From Desulfovibrio mangrovi (GTDB lineage: Bacteria; Desulfobacterota; Desulfovibrionia; Desulfovibrionales; Desulfovibrionaceae), in the NCBI RefSeq assembly GCF_026230175.1, contig NZ_CP104208.1, forward strand, positions 3,162,001-3,226,000: 64,000 nucleotides of DNA, written 5' to 3'. The notes under the pieces are model-generated. The model was not told where the DNA came from, did not search any database, and was given only the letters and a program-made list of their open reading frames with translations. Shown in pieces: positions 8,208 to 17,800 of this stretch. Numbering within the stretch: the first letter of the stretch is position 1; each line of letters starts with the position of its first letter. A program made the position numbers and the translations under genes.

Positions 8208-9380
8208 CTATTGCCGTCGGGCAAGGGCTTCACGGATGGCGGGGTGCGCGGTCAGCAGGTCCGCCGCCGCATCCCAGAAAGGTTTTTCCGCAGTGCCCGG
8301 CACCTTGATGTAGTCCTCGATGAATTCGCGGTACCGGACATCGGGCGTGGTGACGAAGTCGGCAAAGCTGTCCGGTGCATGTACATCCATGTTCAGGGCT
8401 CTGGCCCTGAATGCGTCGAGCAGCTTGTGGAAATATCTGATGCCCACGTATCCGTTCTCAAGCTGGCTGGTGGTGGCAAAGAGCATGGGTTTGCCGAACA
8501 ACGCCGCAAAGGAGACGGACGTGGAGTTGTGCAGAATGACCAGCTTGCAGCGGCTGATCATCTCCGCACTCATGCCCTTGATGATTTCGCGGTCGCCAAA
8601 CACGCCGGGATGCTTTTCGTATTCCGAGCGCGGATGCGCGGCGATGGTGACCCGCAGGCCGGTCTGCTTTTCCACGGCATCGAACAGGCGGCACATCTTG
8701 GGGTAGTAGTCGTCAGGAGTTGCCCCCATCTTCGAGCCGTGAGTCATGGCCTCGGGATGGTAGGGAAAATACTGGTCGAGGAAAACGGCGGTTTTTGTCT
8801 CCGGCTGCGGTGCGGCCATGCATTTCAGGTACTGGTCGTAGTCCAGCGCGTGAATGAAGGCGATGCGCGCATTGGGGCCGAACCATGTCTGGGTGAATTT
8901 GCCTGCGCCCAGAATCAGCACCGGCCTGTCGATCTCCGGCTTGGGATAGAAGGGGAGGCGCTGGATTGCCTGAACCGCCTTTTTCCATGTGAACGATTTG
9001 AGCGAACGCAGAATGCGCTCGCGCAGCGTGAAGTTCGGAACAGGAATGGCCATGAGGCCTGCCGTGACATAGGGCAGGCGGTGTTCCTTCAGGATGCCCA
9101 GCACCTTGCGGTCCGTGGGAGTGGCTCCCAGATAGCTGATGGCGACGGATTCCTTCGGGGCGGTGGCAATGGCGGCGCGCACATCCCCCATGGTCTGCGC
9201 CTTGATGAAGGACGCGGCTCCCTCGGGGACGAAGTCCGTATGGGCCACGTTCCGGCTGTAGAACAGACGGGACATGACCAGCACATGTACGCGGAATCCC
9301 TTGCGGATCATCGCGTCGATGCCGAAGCGCTCACAGTCCCGCTGCGAAATGTTGAAGGGGAAGAGGTAGTATATGTCCAT
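8208..9380 (-). CDS. Putative glycosyltransferase or capsule-type surface glycan protein
   Basis: 390 aa, starting MDIYYLFPFNIS. I do not recognise a named family with certainty. The layout is that of a GT-B-like protein: an N-terminal Rossmann-like half (VLVMSRLFYSRN, ESVAISYLGATPTD) and a C-terminal half with VTIAAHPRSEYEKHPGVFGD, CKLVILHNSTSVSFAALFGKP. The latter (AHPR...HNSTS...GKP) resembles the nucleotide-sugar or CMP-sugar binding half of sialyl/Kdo transferases and capsule proteins. It lies between the NeuB and NeuA homologues in one operon, so it is a good candidate for the enzyme that uses the CMP-activated sugar (inference). There is no signal peptide or clear membrane helix. Confidence 0.6.
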   Translation of the reverse strand: MDIYYLFPFNISQRDCERFGIDAMIRKGFRVHVLVMSRLFYSRNVAHTDFVPEGAASFIKAQTMGDVRAAIATAPKESVAISYLGATPTDRKVLGILKEHRLPYVTAGLMAIPVPNFTLRERILRSLKSFTWKKAVQAIQRLPFYPKPEIDRPVLILGAGKFTQTWFGPNARIAFIHALDYDQYLKCMAAPQPETKTAVFLDQYFPYHPEAMTHGSKMGATPDDYYPKMCRLFDAVEKQTGLRVTIAAHPRSEYEKHPGVFGDREIIKGMSAEMISRCKLVILHNSTSVSFAALFGKPMLFATTSQLENGYVGIRYFHKLLDAFRARALNMDVHAPDSFADFVTTPDVRYREFIEDYIKVPGTAEKPFWDAAADLLTAHPAIREALARRQ

Positions 9381-9422
9381 GGTCTGCCGGATTGTTCCTG
9401 TTTGTTCCCTGTGCCGGTCAGC

Positions 9423-10496
9423 CTAGCTGTCCAGTTCTATGAGCGAATCTGCGGCGAAGTCGGCGCAGGCCGCCGTGCCGAGCAGTTCCCAGTAGCGCAT
9501 GGGCGAGATGCCCGTTCCGGGACGCTTTACGGTCATGTTCCGCTCCGTGAGCAGCTCGCCTTTCCTGATGTCGCAGGCGGCGACAAGGCTCTTGCGGGCT
9601 ATGGCCATGTTGCCCAGTTCGCTCGGCTGGGGCTTCTTTTCACCGCTGCCGAGGGCCGGCTCGACACTGCGGATGGCGCGTACCATCTCCGCCAGTTCCT
9701 GCGGTTCAAGGGATGCCTTGTGGTCGGGGCCGGGAAGGTTTCTGTCCAGCGTGAAATGCTTTTCTATCATCACCGCGCCGCGCGCCACGGCGGCAACGGG
9801 TATGGTGATGCCCTCGGTGTGGTCGGAATAGCCCACGGGCAGCTTGAACAGGCTGGACAGCGTGTCCATGCCCCGCAGGTTCACGTCCTCGTAGGGGGTG
9901 GGATACTGCGTGGTGCAGTGCAGCAGGGTCAGGCGTTCTGCCAGCAGCGCTCCCGCCTTTTCCGTGGCGGCTTGCAGTTCTCCGGGGGTGGGGGTGCGTT
10001 CCGGTTCCGTCATGCCGAAGGCCAGCACGGTGATGGCATTGCGGATTTCCTCCGGCGTGGACATGCCCGTGGAAAGGATGAGGGGCAGCCCTGTGCGCGC
10101 AATGGCGAGCAGCAGGGGGCCGTTGGTCAGTTCGCCGGACGGGATTTTCATTCTCTGCACGCCAAGGTCCATGAGCAGTTGCAGGCTCTCCAGATCAAAG
10201 GGCGTGGACATGAATTCAATGCCCAGTTCGCAGCAGCGGGCCTTGAGTATCTCGTGGTCCTCTGCGCTGAGTTCCAGCTTCTTGAGCATCTCCAGCTGGG
10301 ATTCGTTCGCGCCGGTGGTCTTTTTCTGATACTCGGCCTTGCCTGCCTTGGCAGAGGCGATGCTGGACGCCTTGAAAGTCTGGAACTTCACGGCATCCGC
10401 ACCGGCGGCATGGGCCGCTTCGACGAGTTGCAGGGCCATGTCGAGAGAACCGTTGTGATTCACGCCTGCTTCGGCAATGACATATACGTGCTGCAT
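9423..10496 (-). CDS. neuB: NeuB-type nonulosonic acid synthase
   Basis: 357 aa. VIAEAGVNHNGSLDMA at the N-terminus, DAVKFQTFK near 35, MSTPFDLESLQ, KIPSGELTN, LILSTGMSTPEEI and PVGYSDHTEGI are the standard NeuB barrel motifs; EKHFTLDRNLPGPDHKAS supplies metal and substrate ligands. The last 65 residues (RKSLVAACDIRKGELLT to the end) form the antifreeze-like SAF domain. The reaction condenses phosphoenolpyruvate with an N-acetylmannosamine-type sugar to give neuraminic or legionaminic acid. The start lies 2 bases after the NeuC stop, so the two are translationally coupled. Family certain; the sialic versus legionaminic product is undecided. Confidence 0.92.
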   Translation of the reverse strand: MQHVYVIAEAGVNHNGSLDMALQLVEAAHAAGADAVKFQTFKASSIASAKAGKAEYQKKTTGANESQLEMLKKLELSAEDHEILKARCCELGIEFMSTPFDLESLQLLMDLGVQRMKIPSGELTNGPLLLAIARTGLPLILSTGMSTPEEIRNAITVLAFGMTEPERTPTPGELQAATEKAGALLAERLTLLHCTTQYPTPYEDVNLRGMDTLSSLFKLPVGYSDHTEGITIPVAAVARGAVMIEKHFTLDRNLPGPDHKASLEPQELAEMVRAIRSVEPALGSGEKKPQPSELGNMAIARKSLVAACDIRKGELLTERNMTVKRPGTGISPMRYWELLGTAACADFAADSLIELDS

Positions 10497-10498
10497 GA

Positions 10499-11662
10499 TC
10501 AGGCTCCTGCCACCATGTGAAAGGGCTTTCGGATAAGGGCGGAAAAGTCCGGAATGGAGGCCAGCGATTCCACGATGAGCCGTGCCGTGTTTCCGCTGCC
10601 GTACGGGTTGACGACACTGGAGCAGTCCATGCTCAGGGCCTTGCGGATGGCCGTCAGAATGGCGTCGCCGGATGCCTCGCAGTCGATGACGGATGCCGCA
10701 CGCAGTCTGCCCTTCTGGCGGTCCCCGATGTTGACCGAGGGTACGCGCAGGCTCGGCGCTTCATAGAGGCCGCTGGAGGAATTCCCCACCACGACGGCGG
10801 CGGCTTTCATGGCGCTGACATAGAGCCTGTGGTCCAGCGAGGTGTGCGCGCTGACGTGGTCACGCTCCATGGCATATTCCCCGATAAGGCGCATGAGCTG
10901 GCGGCCGCCGGTGTCGGCATTGGGCATGGAGAACAGGATGCTGCAGTCGGCGTCGGTAGCGTAGTAGGCGTCCAGTGCTGCAAGCAGTTCGGCAAGCTGG
11001 TCCGCGCAGGAAATGTGTCCAAGCGTCTCAGGATGGTAGGTGGCAAGAATCAGGCGTTTGCGCAGCACCATGCCGAGTTGCTCTTCCAGTTCGTTGCGGG
11101 TGTAGAAAGGTTTTTCGAACATGGCGTCGATTCCGGAACTGCCCACGTTGAATATCCGCTCCGGGTTTTCGCCCATCTGGCGTACCCGCGCTGCGGCTTC
11201 CGCATTGCTGACGAAGTGAATGTGCGACATCTTGGTGATGGCATGGCGGATGGATTCGTCAAACGCGCCTTCCGTGATGTCGCCGCCGCACAGGTGTGCC
11301 ACGGGAATGCGGGCGATGAGCGCGGCCTGCGTTGCGGCAAGAATCTCGAAACGGTCGCCGAGAAGGATGATCAGGTCCGGCGCAAGACGGGCAAAGGCGT
11401 CCGCGAATCCGATGACCCCAAGACCCATGGACTTGGTGATACCCACGGCGGTGTCGCTGGAAAGCAGCATCTCCACCCGCTCGTCAATGCGGAACCCGTC
11501 ATCAAGGATGCGCTGGGCCGTGTTGCCGAACTCGTGAGACAGGTGCATGCCGGTGGCAATGATCTGCAGCGAGAAGGCCCCGTGCTCCTCCACGTGTCGC
11601 ATGACAGGGCGCAGCAGACCGTAATCGGCTCGTGTTCCGGTAACAATGCATATCTTTCGCAT
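10499..11662 (-). CDS. neuC: NeuC-type UDP-GlcNAc 2-epimerase (hydrolysing)
   Basis: 387 aa. The N-terminus KICIVTGTRADYGLLRPV is the NeuC/LegG hallmark, followed by LGDRFEILAATQAAL, PVAHLCGGDITEGAFDESIRHA, and the C-terminal VVVGNSSSGLYEAPSLRVPSV. GT-B fold. The enzyme inverts C2 of UDP-GlcNAc (or a 2,4-diacetamido derivative) and hydrolyses UDP to give the mannosamine that NeuB uses. No genes for a 4,6-dehydratase or aminotransferase of legionaminic acid synthesis are visible in this window, so either the product is a simple neuraminic acid or those genes lie elsewhere. Confidence 0.92.
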   Translation of the reverse strand: MRKICIVTGTRADYGLLRPVMRHVEEHGAFSLQIIATGMHLSHEFGNTAQRILDDGFRIDERVEMLLSSDTAVGITKSMGLGVIGFADAFARLAPDLIILLGDRFEILAATQAALIARIPVAHLCGGDITEGAFDESIRHAITKMSHIHFVSNAEAAARVRQMGENPERIFNVGSSGIDAMFEKPFYTRNELEEQLGMVLRKRLILATYHPETLGHISCADQLAELLAALDAYYATDADCSILFSMPNADTGGRQLMRLIGEYAMERDHVSAHTSLDHRLYVSAMKAAAVVVGNSSSGLYEAPSLRVPSVNIGDRQKGRLRAASVIDCEASGDAILTAIRKALSMDCSSVVNPYGSGNTARLIVESLASIPDFSALIRKPFHMVAGA

Positions 11663-11731
11663 CGATTTATACCATCAGTCCATGTGTGTTCGGGATAGAC
11701 ATCAACCCTTCCTCAGTCTGTGCGCGTGCCC

Positions 11732-13543
11732 TCATTGTTGTTCTCCGGCGGCCTCAAGGCTGGCGCGGTAATGGGGGAGCACCTCGTCCGGCGTGCCGTC
11801 CATGATGATTTTTCCGTCCTCAAGCCAGACAATGCGGTCGCAGTGCTCCACCGTGGTCAGGCGGTGAGCGATGATGAGCATGGTGAGCGAGCCGGCCAGA
11901 TTGCGCACGGTCCGCTGAATGGCGTTTTCGCTCTGCTGGTCCAGTGCGCTGGTGGCTTCGTCAAGCACCAGCAGTCTGGGAGAGCGGTACAGGGCACGGG
12001 CAATGGCGATGCGCTGACGCTGGCCGCCGGAAAGCTTGGCGGCGCGTTCGCCGAGAGGCTGGTCGTAGCCTTCCGGCAATTGGGCGATAAGCGTCTCCAG
12101 TGCTGCCATGGTGCAGCAGCGGGCCACCTTGTCGCGGTCAACCTCGGCTTCAGGAATGCCGAAGGCCACGTTTTCCGTGATAGTGCCGTCCGTGAAGAAG
12201 GGAGCCTGCCCCACATAGCCGACATTGGCCCGCCAGCGGTGCAGGTGGGCTGCGTCAAGCGGGCTGTCGTCGATGGCGATGTCGCCTCCGGTCGGGGTGA
12301 GCAGGCCGATGATCAGGTCGGCAAGGGTGCTTTTGCCGGAGCCGGAACGCCCCACCAGGCCGACGGTTTCTCCGGTTCTGATCGTCATGGAGACGTCCGA
12401 CAGGGCCTTCTTCTCCGCATCGGCGTAGTTGAAGGTGACGTTGCGCACGGCAATGCCCTGCTCAAAGGCCAGAGGCTGGACGGCACTCTTGTCCTGCGGC
12501 TGGGCGGGCATGTCGTTGATGGCGTTGATGACGGCTTCTGCGCGGGGCAGATAATCGCGAACAGAGGAAAGGCTGTTCACAATGCGGTTGAATGCCGGAA
12601 TGGAACGCCATGCCACCACAGCCAGCAGGGCCACGGGGCCGGTTATGGCGGCGGGGGATGATTCGTTCGAGAAGGTGATGGAAACCAGTATGACGCCGCA
12701 CAGGGTGATGAAACCTGCAGTCTCGAACGCCCACGAAGGGATGCGCGAGAGTAGGTGCACCTTGGACTGCGAACGGGAGGCGCACTCCACATCTTTCTGG
12801 TAAAGATCGAAAAAGTACGGCTGGTTGGATGAGATGATGATTTCCTTGATGCCCTGCGCAATGTTGGAGATGCGCTTGTTGATCTCCATTTCGAAGCGGG
12901 CGCAGGTTTTCGCATGCCGGTCGATGCGGGGGCGCAGGGCTCTGTATATGAACATGCCGATGAGCCCCAGCGGGATGATCGAACCGATGGAAACAAGGGG
13001 AGCGGTGATCAGCAGAACCAGCCCCATCATGCTGACGAGCACGATGTCATTGAGGGCGAGCATGCCCATGTACCACACCATGATCACGTTCTTGCGCCAC
13101 GAACCGGCGGTGACAAGGTCTGCGGAATGCCTGCCCACGTGCCATTCGTAATCGTGCCCGAGATAATTCTGCAGAAGCAGCCCGCCGAAGTGGGCGTCTA
13201 TCTTGGCGGCAAGACGGGAATAGGCATAGGTGACGCTGCCCGCAACGCCGTTCTTGGCGAGCATGAGGAACGAGGCGAAGAGTCCCAGCGCGATGATGAA
13301 GTTCTTGTCAGAGGCCAGAATCTGCGGCGGGATGAAGTCCCGTATCGCATTGAAGTAAGGGGAGCCAAGGACAATGGCAGGATCGTTGATGGAGGAGATG
13401 AACAGCGCGATGACGGCCACCGCACCTGTTTCCACTATGGAGGAAAGGAGGATGCCCAGAGTGATGAGCACCAGTCGTCTCCGCCATGCTGCCGGTATGA
13501 TGGAGATGGTTTTGACGAAGAAGTTGTTTGATGCCAGAGACAT
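11732..13543 (-). CDS. ABC transporter, fused permease-ATPase (glycan flippase type)
   Basis: 603 aa from the ATG at 13543 (GAGG about 10 bases upstream); the further upstream Met at 13651 would place the promoter inside the gene. Residues 1 to about 310 hold six membrane helices of a type I exporter. The ATPase half has Walker A GRSGSGKST, a Q-loop at VGYVGQAPF, signature LSGGQRQRIAIARAL and Walker B LLVLDEATSALD. As the head of a nonulosonic acid operon it is most likely a lipid-linked oligosaccharide flippase of the PglK/MsbA kind in the inner membrane. An AT-rich 234-bp region with divergent promoters separates it from the perR-like gene. Confidence 0.88.
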   Translation of the reverse strand: MSLASNNFFVKTISIIPAAWRRRLVLITLGILLSSIVETGAVAVIALFISSINDPAIVLGSPYFNAIRDFIPPQILASDKNFIIALGLFASFLMLAKNGVAGSVTYAYSRLAAKIDAHFGGLLLQNYLGHDYEWHVGRHSADLVTAGSWRKNVIMVWYMGMLALNDIVLVSMMGLVLLITAPLVSIGSIIPLGLIGMFIYRALRPRIDRHAKTCARFEMEINKRISNIAQGIKEIIISSNQPYFFDLYQKDVECASRSQSKVHLLSRIPSWAFETAGFITLCGVILVSITFSNESSPAAITGPVALLAVVAWRSIPAFNRIVNSLSSVRDYLPRAEAVINAINDMPAQPQDKSAVQPLAFEQGIAVRNVTFNYADAEKKALSDVSMTIRTGETVGLVGRSGSGKSTLADLIIGLLTPTGGDIAIDDSPLDAAHLHRWRANVGYVGQAPFFTDGTITENVAFGIPEAEVDRDKVARCCTMAALETLIAQLPEGYDQPLGERAAKLSGGQRQRIAIARALYRSPRLLVLDEATSALDQQSENAIQRTVRNLAGSLTMLIIAHRLTTVEHCDRIVWLEDGKIIMDGTPDEVLPHYRASLEAAGEQQ

Positions 13544-13578
13544 GTGTCTGTTTGCCTCGTATATTGTTCTAGTGTTTA

Positions 13579-13606
13579 TTGTTAAGAAAAACTGAACAAA
13601 AGTCAA
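13579..13606 (-). promoter_or_regulatory. Promoter of ABC flippase operon
   Basis: Minus strand: TTGACT (13606-13601), 16-bp spacer TTTGTTCAGTTTTTCT, TAACAA (13584-13579). The spacer and -10 nearly match the promoter of the winged-helix regulator gene at 7232-7260 (17-bp spacer TTTTGTACAGTTTTCCT). The predicted leader is about 30 bases and contains a GAGG ribosome site, unlike the leaderless copy. Confidence 0.6.
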
Positions 13607-13777
13607 GAGGCGCTCTGTCTGGTGCAGCGTGCAACAGGAAACATGAATCAATTCTGTTTACAAGAATTTCCAAGAAAATCGAGAGACTGCTGTTGAGGAA
13701 TATGGAGCTTGCTATCTTTATGAAAAATGATTACTGATAACAAGTAGGATCAACTCTGGCATATTAATGAGGTGGAT

Positions 13778-14167
13778 ATGGCTCCCCAGACTCGCATGAC
13801 GAAACAGCGTAAAGTAATTTTGGAAGAGTTGCGCAAAGTGACTTCGCATCCCACGGCGGATGAGGTCTATGATATGGTGCGGCAGCGTCTGCCGCGTATC
13901 AGCCTTGGAACGATCTATCGCAATCTCGACGTTCTTGCCGAGAGCGGCGAAATTCTCAAGCTGGAGAGTGCGGGCAGCCAGAAGCGTTTTGACGGCAACC
14001 CCATGCCCCATGCGCATATCCGTTGCACCCGTTGCGGCAGAGTGGGAGATGTCATGCATCTCGACGTGCAGGTGTCCATTGACGGCATGGACGTCAACGG
14101 GTTCACCGTGACCGCTGCCCGTGTGGAGTTTGACGGCGTTTGTGACGCCTGCCAGAGTACGAACTGA
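13778..14167 (+). CDS. perR: Fur-family regulator, PerR-type
   Basis: 129 aa from the ATG at 13778 with GAGG 5 bases upstream; the GTG at 13772 overlaps that site. The winged helix is residues 1-80 (RMTKQRKVILEELRK, HPTADEVYDMV, LGTIYRNLDVLAE). The regulatory metal site KRFDGNPMPHAHI has the Asp plus His-X-His arrangement of PerR, and CTRCG with CDAC near the C-terminus forms the structural zinc site. PerR proteins repress peroxide-stress genes and sense hydrogen peroxide by oxidising a metal-bound His. The gene is monocistronic: divergent from the flippase gene and closed by a strong terminator. Fur or Zur specificity is less likely given the His-X-His context. Confidence 0.85.
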   Translation: MAPQTRMTKQRKVILEELRKVTSHPTADEVYDMVRQRLPRISLGTIYRNLDVLAESGEILKLESAGSQKRFDGNPMPHAHIRCTRCGRVGDVMHLDVQVSIDGMDVNGFTVTAARVEFDGVCDACQSTN

Positions 14168-14203
14168 TTTTTGCCTCTGTCATCGACTATCTGCTGAATA
14201 CAT

Positions 14204-14232
14204 AAAGGCCGGATCATGTGATCCGGCCTTTT
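14204..14232 (+). terminator. Rho-independent terminator after perR
   Basis: A 13-bp perfect inverted repeat (AAAGGCCGGATCA with its complement) around a two-base centre, ending in TTTT, 37 bases after the perR stop. Confidence 0.85.
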
Positions 14233-14308
14233 GCATGTCTGGCGGTTGGGGCATGGCTTTCTGACATCCTGAAAGGCCACGCCCCATGTCCCCCCTCTGT
14301 CCGGATGC

Positions 14309-14530
14309 CTATTCAGGCTCCTTGGCCATAAACGTATGGTCGCCTTGCGGTCTGCCGCTCCACTGCCGGGAAGGTAGTGGTGCATGAAAGCAGACCTTTT
14401 CCCTGCCGCGCAGAAAGTCGTCCGCGCGGTACAGCCGGAATCTGGCTACGCAAAACAGAAAGATTACCGCCAGCAGGCTCAGGATTCCAAGATACCAGGA
14501 CACATGGCGCTCCTTGCGCTGCCTCTGCAT
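14309..14530 (-). CDS. Small hypothetical membrane protein
   Basis: 73 aa from the ATG at 14530, where a GGAG lies about 10 bases upstream; the frame extends to 14626. A basic N-terminus (MQRQRKERH) is followed by one strong membrane helix (WYLGILSLLAVIFLFCVA) and a short soluble tail, so the protein would sit in the inner membrane with its N-terminus inside. No family recognised. The gene stands alone on the minus strand between perR and the large regulator. An imperfect hairpin at about 14249-14286 lies downstream. It is short and may not be real. Confidence 0.4.
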   Translation of the reverse strand: MQRQRKERHVSWYLGILSLLAVIFLFCVARFRLYRADDFLRGREKVCFHAPLPSRQWSGRPQGDHTFMAKEPE

Positions 14531-14717
14531 TTTCTGCCGCTCCGCTCGGACGCATGGTTCGGGCGCATGGTTCGGGAGGATGGGCGATGCTTCGAATTTG
14601 AATCGTCTTGCCACAGGATCTCTCACTTTTTTCTTACCCGTGACGCAGGTTCCGGATAACCAGTAGAAATCTTACAGGAACAAGAAGAGGAGGGCACAGG
14701 GTTTCATTGACGCCCGC

Positions 14718-14758
14718 GAGGGATTCCTATTAGTCAACGAGGAGGGGGGGAATCCCTC
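14718..14758 (+). promoter_or_regulatory. Leader hairpin before STAND regulator
   Basis: Perfect 10-bp inverted repeat GAGGGATTCC / GGAATCCCTC with a 21-base loop that is very rich in G, 44 bases before the GTG start of the giant regulator. There is no T-tract, so it is not an obvious terminator; it could be an operator or an RNA element controlling translation. Confidence 0.4.
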
Positions 14759-14802
14759 CTTGTCGTGAACGGGACACGAAGAACTGTAGAAGGGGACAGA
14801 TA

Positions 14803-17800
14803 GTGAGCGCTTTAGTCGGGTTTCATGCGAAGACTGTTCAGCCAGCCGTGGACATGGAGTTGTTGCTTCCGCGTCACGCGTTGCTGGAAAGCGTCATGCC
14901 CACAAGGGGCAAGGGCGGACGCCTGCTTGTGGAAGCCAGGGCGGGACAGGGTAAAACCACGTTCGCCCTCCAGTACCTGCAGGCAGTTGGCGGTCGCTCT
15001 CTGTGGTATCAATGCGGAACGGAGGATGCTGACCTTGTCTGCATGGTTGCCGCCTTGGTTGAGGGCCTGCGGCGTACTCTGCCGGGATTTGCCTGTCCTG
15101 ACGTGGAGGGTGGGCTCAAGGAAGGCGGCGCGGGATTTGACGATCTGTCCTGGGTAGCTCGGGCGCTGGTTGCCGGGGTAGAGCGGACTCGCGCCGGTCT
15201 GCTGCATTTCGTGTTCGACGATGTGCATCTGCTTGAGGGAGCGCCTCAGGCGCTCGTCTTGCTGAGGGAGCTGCTTTTCGCCGCAGGGCAGTCCATCGGT
15301 ATCGTATTTCTTTCCAGACGCCCTTGCATGCTTGATGGAGTTCCTCTGTTTCCGCAGGGGGTTGTGGAGCATGTGCGCAATGCCAGACTGGCGTTCACCC
15401 TGCCGGAAACGGCGGAATTGCTGACCGGTATTCTTGCCGCCCCCGCAACCGCAAGCACCCTGAGCCGGCTGCATGCCATGACGGAAGGTTGGCCCATGGG
15501 CATTGTCATGTCCCGGGAAATGCTGTCAGCAGGTGGAGAACTGGCTGAAGATATTCCCCACGGCATGGAGGATGATCTGGCATGCCATCTTCATGAGGCG
15601 TACCTCGAATCCCTTTCCGTTCAGGAACGCGAGGTGTTGCTGCGCCTAGCCCTGCTGAACAGCGTTACGGAAGGAAAGGCGGACATAGCGGCCCCGGGAA
15701 TGCATGCCATGCAGACATTGGGGAAATTGACGCAGTTTGGCGGCTTCGTCCGCAAATCCGGTGACAGGTACGGTTTTCATCACCTCTTCAGAAGTTGTCT
15801 TTCCTCCATGGCATGGAATGTCTTGGGCGAGAATGTCTGCAAGGGGGTATTGGTTCGCGTTGCCGAGTGGTGTGCAGCCAACGGTGAAGAGGAAGAGGCC
15901 TTCGAGTACCTCGTTGAGGCGGGAGATGTTCGCGGGGCTGCGAAGCTGCTGGGCCGATACGGCCTTTCCCTCGTGGAGAACAACCGGCTGGCTACGCTTG
16001 GCAAGGCGCTGGAACGGCTCTCGCCCGACGTGGTGGAGGCGGATCCGTGGCTGTCATGCTATCAGGGAATCACTCTGCTCAATGTCGCGCCGGACACGGC
16101 CATGGAGATTCTCGGCAGGGCGCTCGCCATGTTTGAAGCCCGCAATGACCATGTCGGCGAGTTACATGTCATTGTCCACCAGATCCTCTATCAGCTGGTC
16201 GTAAGCGGCTACGACTCCAGAGCGCCGGAATACGTCAGGCACGCCGAAGAGATTCTCGCTTCAATGTCTGATTTGCCCGCGCACTTCGTGTTTCATATCG
16301 AAAAGGCGCTTGTTACATGGCGTATCTTCTATCTGGAGGAGCAGGAATCCGTTCGGGAGAAGCTGGATCATATATTCCAATATGCCCGGATGAACGATTT
16401 GCATAACGCTATCACGGAAACGGCCATGATGAACTGCATCAGGCTGTCTCTGTGCTCTAAGTTCAGCACTGCCTGCGATGTTCTGGAAACCGCTTATGAC
16501 ATGCTGCCCAGTCCTCGGCTTTCCGTGTTCCTCCGTGCAGCTGTCCATCTGACACTGATCAATCTGCATGCCATGACGGGCGACCGTTTCAACTATGCCA
16601 GAACCCGCTGCTATCTGGATGCCCCGGGTATCAGGGAAGTAGCGGAAAAAACATCGCTCGGGGCTTTCAGGGAGCTGTTTGACATTGATTCCGCCCTTGC
16701 CGAAGGCAACCTCTCTTTGGCAGCGGAGCGTGTTTCCAGACTGGAAGGGGGGCTCGCCAATGGCAACGCGCATCTTTTGAGTCAGTGCCTGCACTACAAG
16801 GCGTTGGTGCTGTCTCTGGCCGGGGATCGGGAGGGCGTTGCAACCGCTGCGGAAGCCTGCCTGCTGCAGCGTTCGCTCGTGCCGCGTCCCTATTTCGTCA
16901 GGCTGTCGAGGATGTTCCTTGGTGGCGCGTTTGCGCAGGTCGGGGATGTGCAACAGGCGGAAGAGCTGCTTTGCGGGGTGATAGAGGAATATGTCCGTAT
17001 CGGGGAGACCCATTGCCGTTCCGCCGCCTTGTTCCATCTGGCTGCTCTGCGTTTGCGGATCGGGAGCGGGGACGCTCTGGAAACTGTGAGGCAGGCTGTC
17101 GTCTGTCTCAAGGACGCGGGACACGAACATTTCTTCAGTTGGTTGCCGCAGGTGGACGAGGCGGTTCTGTCAGCTGCCGTGGTAAATGGCATAGAGCCCG
17201 ACTTCTGCTACAAATTGGGGGTGCGTAGGCTGGATAAGGCTCTGCTGGCGGACGGAAGGGTGTTGCCTGTCCTCTGTGTGCAGAGTTTTGGCGGCTTCCG
17301 TATCCGTTGCGGAGAGAAGGTGCTGGAAGATGGCGATTTCACGTCGGCGCAACGGGAACTGCTTGCCCTGCTTGTTGTGTCGGGCGGTTCCGTTTCGCAG
17401 GAGCGGGTACAGGAATTTCTTTGGCCGGACCGCTCCAGAGAGATGGCGCGAAGCGCGTTCGATACCCTTCTGTCGCGGACGAGAAAGGCGCTTGCCGATG
17501 GCTTTGGCAAGGATCTGAGCAGAGAATATCTTGTGTTGCAAAAAGGCGTGCTGGCATTGCGGCATGCCCGTCTCGACACGGTTGCCTATGATGAGGCCCT
17601 GTTGCAGGGGGATCGCCTGTATGTGGAAGGGCGGCGTTGGCAGGCGGGTTGCGCTTACGCGCTGGCTGAGCATCTGTGGGCGGGAGAGCTTTTTCCTGCG
17701 GTGCAGGGGCCGGATGTGCTGCACGAGCAGCGGGAGCTTGGCACGGCACGGTTTGTGGCCATGGCGCCGCGCCTTTCTGAGCTGTTGGTGCACGAAGGGG

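Noticed and set aside
7965-10520. 851-aa plus-strand ORF
   Set aside because: Antisense to the neuB-type and glycosyltransferase-like genes; no motifs.
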